8,381 nt of DNA from assembly GCA_041483675.1 (NCBI GenBank), contig JBGPGE010000156.1, forward strand, positions 1-8,381, in the 5' to 3' direction. This DNA is from 2-12-FULL-60-19 sp041483675. GTDB lineage: Bacteria > Desulfobacterota > Binatia > UBA9968. A program made the translations under genes and the position numbers. The notes beneath the pieces were generated by a model that saw only the letters and a list, made by a program, of their open reading frames with translations, was not told the DNA's origin and made no database searches. Positions 6,001-8,381 of this stretch are shown here, piece by piece. How positions within the stretch are numbered: position 1 is the first letter of the stretch; every line of letters starts with the position of its first letter.

Positions 6001-7458
6001 TCACCATGTTGGGATGGTTGCCCGAAACACACCTACGGAGTTGCCTGCCGACGTCCCCTTTTCGTCGAGGAAAACCGCGAAATTATCGCTGATCGATCCC
6101 TCTTCCAGCTCGAAGCTCCAGGCGCCGCCGCCCGGCTTTGGATCTCCCCGCAATACTACCGCCGTAGCTTTCCCTCGCGGGTCGCAGACAAAAATTCCCC
6201 GGTTATTCACCGGGTCCCCGCCCACGTCGGCGCTGAACTGGAGGTATCCCCGATTGTTGATCGTCGGCTGGGAGAAGCCGTCGAAGGTGGCCGGGGGCGC
6301 GAGCCCCGGCGCGGGCGTCAAGTCCGCCACACATTTTTTAATGCCGCCGCCTAGTTTTTTGGTGACAAGGAACGTCTCCGGAGTGCCACTATTTCGGTTC
6401 AAGTTAAAACCCAACGTGTTGCTGTTATTGAACGCGGGGCGGCCAAGCCCAATGCCCTCGACCCTGCCTCCTTTGAATGAAGCGGGCAGAACCTCACCCA
6501 TCTTGACGAATAATTCGATCGGCTTCCCCGGGCGCCTCGCAAAGACCGAGCCCTCGCAATCGGGCTCTTCGGTGCTGGGGCAGGAGCCGCCGCTGATCGA
6601 ATCGACGGCAAACACCACGACCCGGCTATCGTTGAGCCACGGGCCGTCGACATCATACAAGTGTGTGCCGTTAAAATTGCCTCCGCCGATGCCGGGGAGA
6701 GCGGCGCCATCCAGGAGGATAAGAACGACCTTCCCGTCGTTTTGGATCAGAAAGACTCCTGAATGCAATGTCGCTCCGCCGTTATTGGTGTAGGTGGCGA
6801 TGATCGCCACATCGTCCTTATTGTTCTGGTCCATATCGTCGAAGCTCCAGAAGGAGAAGCCGGACAACCCTGGCACGGGATCCCCCTCTTTGAGGATGGC
6901 GGCGAGAGGACTGCCGATCTTTTTCTGCAACACGGCTGCGCGGGCAGGGCCACTGATATCGCGGTTCACGAAGACCACCGTTCCCTTGTTGTTGATCTTT
7001 GGCCCGTCGAAGCTTTCCGCATCGGAACCGAGCGTTCCGACGCCGCTAATGAATTCATCCGTCCTCGCAATTAACTCCACCGGCGCGCCGTTTCTTTTGA
7101 GGAAGGCTCCAAAGCCGGCTGGTTCGCTGCCGCCGGTGAAGCAAGCGTGAAAGGCCACGTCGCCGCCGTTGTTGACCATCGGCTCATCGAAAGTAACGCT
7201 ATTCCAAGACTGACAGGAGCCTCCCATAAAGACACCACCGCCGGTGCCGGGCGCCTCGTCGCCCAGTCCGGCGATCCGGACCACCTGAGTGGGGATGACG
7301 GCTCTGGCGATGCCGCGAAAGGGGACGAGAACGGCCACGACCACAACGGCCAGGGCCGCAGTCCCGGCCACAACGGCCAGCAGCGCGGTTATCCTCCCCC
7401 GGGCCCCTACACGCGCGTACGTCCCCACAAGACTTTTGAACCAATTGCAGCTGGTCAT
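6001..7458 (-). CDS. Exported/anchored NxxGxVxF-repeat protein, possible beta-propeller
   Basis: 485 residues. The N-terminus has a basic stretch (about 16-22) and a long hydrophobic segment (about 26-47), ending in GIARA, so it is either a long signal peptide or an N-terminal anchor. The remainder is built of about seven units of 55-68 residues with a P-x-[IVLF]-N-[ND]-x-G-x-[VL]-x-F core. The cores are PMVNNGGDVAF (93), PKINNKGTVVF (153), a degenerate MDQNNKDDVAI (209), PWLNDSRVVVF (273), PAFNNSNTLGF (341), PTINNRGYLQF (398) and a final SISDNFAVF (455). Between cores recur GVF..., G-x-P-x-x-L and GDPxPG-type turns. Such NxxGxxxF tandem-repeat proteins are known only as secreted or cell-surface proteins of unknown function. 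Seven units would suit a seven-bladed propeller (inference). The start at 7458 is chosen because GGGGG (7467-7471) lies 8 nt upstream. An in-frame ATG at 7479 adds seven residues but has no site. The barrel-protein gene follows 78 bp downstream. Confidence 0.8.
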   Translation of the reverse strand: MTSCNWFKSLVGTYARVGARGRITALLAVVAGTAALAVVVVAVLVPFRGIARAVIPTQVVRIAGLGDEAPGTGGGVFMGGSCQSWNSVTFDEPMVNNGGDVAFHACFTGGSEPAGFGAFLKRNGAPVELIARTDEFISGVGTLGSDAESFDGPKINNKGTVVFVNRDISGPARAAVLQKKIGSPLAAILKEGDPVPGLSGFSFWSFDDMDQNNKDDVAIIATYTNNGGATLHSGVFLIQNDGKVVLILLDGAALPGIGGGNFNGTHLYDVDGPWLNDSRVVVFAVDSISGGSCPSTEEPDCEGSVFARRPGKPIELFVKMGEVLPASFKGGRVEGIGLGRPAFNNSNTLGFNLNRNSGTPETFLVTKKLGGGIKKCVADLTPAPGLAPPATFDGFSQPTINNRGYLQFSADVGGDPVNNRGIFVCDPRGKATAVVLRGDPKPGGGAWSFELEEGSISDNFAVFLDEKGTSAGNSVGVFRATIPTW

Positions 7459-7466
7459 CGCATCTT

Positions 7467-7471
7467 CCCCC
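7467..7471 (-). promoter_or_regulatory. Ribosome binding site of the repeat protein
   Basis: AAAGGGGGAAG on the - strand, 8 nt before the ATG at 7458. It favours this start over the upstream ATG at 7479, which lies inside an AT-rich stretch without a Shine-Dalgarno sequence. Confidence 0.6.
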
Positions 7472-7898
7472 TTTGGCATGTCAAATTACGAGTCTTCGTG
7501 GCCGTGATTTCCACAGTCGCATCTTGGACCGGGTTGATAAAATTAGCTCCGCACAACCCATTTTTGTCGTTACTCGACACCTACCATAGATGGTGTTGAC
7601 AGGCAAGAGATTAATTTTTGCGAAAAGAGAGGGGGAACACTGTCTGGACGATCGGTGAGGGTGACCAAAAAAGGGCCTTTCAGGCCGACTTTCAGGGCTT
7701 AAAATGATGCTCAGGCTTACATGCATAGTCGCCCCCTTTCTTATTTCAATTTCATTTCGCCTAGCGCCCCAGAATCGAAGACTCAATAAGCAAAGACGTC
7801 GGCCGGAACTGCCAGGATTTCCCGCTGCTGGGAATTTCGCTTTTATATTCCTGTGGTTGGGAAAGTGGGCAGGAGAATGCCGTCCTAAAGAAGTTCTC

Positions 7899-7918
7899 TT
7901 CATAAGATTTCCTATGAA
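7899..7918. promoter_or_regulatory. Perfect dyad TTCATA-N8-TATGAA, possible operator
   Basis: TTCATA (7899-7904) and TATGAA (7913-7918) are exact reverse complements separated by 8 nt. The dyad ends 29 bp before the GG of the candidate -24/-12 promoter. Its size suits a dimeric regulator. There is no direct evidence of binding, and arms of this length can occur by chance. Confidence 0.3.
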
Positions 7919-7946
7919 TTCCAGCAGGCTACGCCTCAGGGCCAAC

Positions 7947-7963
7947 CGGCATGGTAGTTGCTG
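7947..7963 (+). promoter_or_regulatory. Candidate sigma54 (-24/-12) promoter of the AOR-family gene
   Basis: The string CGGCATGGTAGTTGCTG has the obligatory GG (7948-7949) and GC (7960-7961) separated by exactly 10 nt. It matches TGGCACG-N4-TTGCT except at two positions. Transcription would start near 7973, giving a leader of about 68 nt before the ATG at 8041. No enhancer-binding regulator gene is in the window. The dyad upstream or others outside could be its site. Confidence 0.4.
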
Positions 7964-8028
7964 CTCCTCCCCCTTGGTATGAGAAAAAATGAGTTCTTCA
8001 GCAACCTGTTAGAGGCTTGATAAACTTC

Positions 8029-8033
8029 GGGAG
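8029..8033 (+). promoter_or_regulatory. Ribosome binding site of the AOR-family gene
   Basis: GGGAG followed by 7 nt and the ATG at 8041. It supports this start for a gene whose stop codon is outside the window. Confidence 0.65.
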
Positions 8034-8040
8034 CTAAGAA

Positions 8041-8381
8041 ATGAGGTACGGGGAGACAGGGTATAATTTAGAAATTGATTTATCCCGAGGCGGCATCGAG
8101 AGGGTGGAAACCGACCCAAGATTAATGGAGCTTTATCTGGGGGGACAGGGTACCGCCGCCAAGATGCTATGGGATAGGGTTCCTCCTGAGGCTGAACCCT
8201 TTTCTCCGGAGAATCTACTCATATTCAGCAGCGGCCTTTTCAACGGCACACCTGTTCCCGCCGCCACTCGCACCTCCGTGAATACCTTTTCTCCCCAGAC
8301 TTCGCTCATGGCACATTCGTTAATGGGATCCTATTTCGGGGTGGAAATGAAACACGCCGGTTATGACAAAATAGTCATTCG
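8041..8381 (+). CDS. Aldehyde:ferredoxin oxidoreductase-family protein, N-terminal part (BamB-like)
   Basis: The first 113 residues of a gene that continues past the right edge; full-length family members have about 600-700 residues. The sequence is the AFOR N-terminal domain: RYGETGYNLEIDLSRG (2-17), ELYLGGQGTAAKMLWDRVPPE (30-50, with the LGG-x-G cofactor loop), FSPENLLIFSSG (54-65), TRTSVNTFSPQT (76-87), SLMGSYFG (93-100) and KHAGYDKIVI (104-113). The family holds a tungsten (or molybdenum) bis-pterin and an Fe4S4 cluster and performs low-potential aldehyde/acid or related two-electron chemistry. The opening RYGETGYNLEIDL, the VETDP at 22-26 and the LWDRVPPE wording remind me of BamB, the active-site subunit of class II benzoyl-CoA reductases, and its close relatives. 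That placement is from memory and unverified. The Fe-S cysteines and C-terminal domains are not visible. Codons such as TTA, AGG and ATA are more frequent than in the GC-rich genes to the left. Confidence 0.88.
   Translation, partial: MRYGETGYNLEIDLSRGGIERVETDPRLMELYLGGQGTAAKMLWDRVPPEAEPFSPENLLIFSSGLFNGTPVPAATRTSVNTFSPQTSLMAHSLMGSYFGVEMKHAGYDKIVI

Larger units (their letters stand above)
7480..8040. other. 561-bp region without a credible gene
   Basis: Open frames exist on both strands (7481-7945 on -, 7704-7982 on +), but their translations are rich in Arg/Ser/Pro, show no recognisable domain and lack convincing ribosome sites, so I do not call them. The left part (7480 to about 7620) should hold the promoter of the repeat-protein gene, though no -35/-10 pair stands out. 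The right part (about 7890-8040) is the leader of the AOR-family gene, with a candidate sigma54 promoter and a dyad. Composition is less GC-rich than in the genes to the left. Confidence 0.55.

Noticed and set aside
5882..6793. A 303-codon open frame on the + strand opposite the repeat protein
   Set aside because: It overlaps the clear NxxGxVxF repeat gene in antisense and also runs into the barrel-protein start. The Ser/Pro/Thr-rich composition is typical of a shadow frame.
7596..7601. A perfect TTGACA on the + strand
   Set aside because: No acceptable -10 hexamer lies 16-18 nt downstream, and no + strand gene begins within reach.
7667..7686. GGCC-TTTCA-GGCC next to an A-run, which reads as a hairpin plus TTTTTT on the - strand
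   Set aside because: The stem is only 4 bp, and no - strand gene lies to its right that it could terminate.
7481..7945. A 154-codon open frame on the - strand covering the gap right of the repeat protein
   Set aside because: The translation is rich in Arg/Ser/Pro with no domain-like pattern, no good ribosome site, and it spans what should be the promoter region of the repeat-protein gene.
7704..7982. A 92-codon open frame on the + strand before the AOR-family gene
   Set aside because: No recognisable family, no ribosome site seen, and it would cover the candidate dyad and sigma54 element. More likely a chance frame.
7979..8020. A 13-residue frame MRKNEFFSNLLEA directly upstream of the AOR-family gene, considered as a leader peptide
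   Set aside because: The bases before its ATG are pyrimidine-rich, with no Shine-Dalgarno sequence, and there are no attenuator-like alternative hairpins after it.

Overview
The window looks like chromosomal DNA of a GC-rich, Gram-negative bacterium. It encodes Sec-type signal peptides, an outer-membrane beta-barrel protein ending in phenylalanine, and periplasmic transport parts. Nearly every gene has a clear Shine-Dalgarno sequence 5-8 nt before its start. The gene mix (TAXI-type TRAP transporter, luciferase-like flavin oxidoreductase, tungsten-type aldehyde:ferredoxin oxidoreductase) is common in environmental Deltaproteobacteria/Desulfobacterota, Binatota, Rokubacteria and NC10 bacteria. 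The lineage itself cannot be fixed from the sequence.

Left edge (1-1036, + strand): the C-terminus of a small XRE-type helix-turn-helix protein, of the kind often paired with RelE/HigB-like toxins, then a secreted alpha/beta hydrolase with a complete apparent Ser-Asp-His triad. The hydrolase converges on the next block across a 68-bp gap holding a perfect 16-bp palindrome.

Centre (5193 down to 1105, - strand): a compact three-gene operon. It starts from a good sigma70-like promoter and runs TAXI solute-binding protein, fused 4TM/12TM TRAP permease, LLM-class flavin-dependent oxidoreductase, with gaps of about 1-30 nt. The likely logic is periplasmic capture of an unknown small, probably anionic, organic compound, import driven by an ion gradient, and flavin-dependent oxidation in the cytoplasm. 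The substrate is not identifiable from sequence.

Right centre (7458 down to 5221, - strand): a 485-residue exported or anchored protein made of about seven NxxGxVxF-type repeats, then a small outer-membrane beta-barrel protein whose gene ends in a hairpin terminator. Their functions are unknown.

Right edge (7480-8381): about 560 bp without a credible gene, then the start of a + strand aldehyde:ferredoxin oxidoreductase-family gene that runs off the window. Its N-terminus resembles the BamB-like branch. The leader region carries a candidate sigma54 (-24/-12) promoter and a perfect 20-bp dyad just upstream. Codon use and composition here are visibly less GC-rich than in the blocks to the left. 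No CRISPR array, RNA gene, insertion sequence or integrase was seen. The clearest unusual items are the transporter-oxidoreductase operon, the seven-repeat protein with its outer-membrane neighbour, and the putatively sigma54-controlled AOR-family gene.
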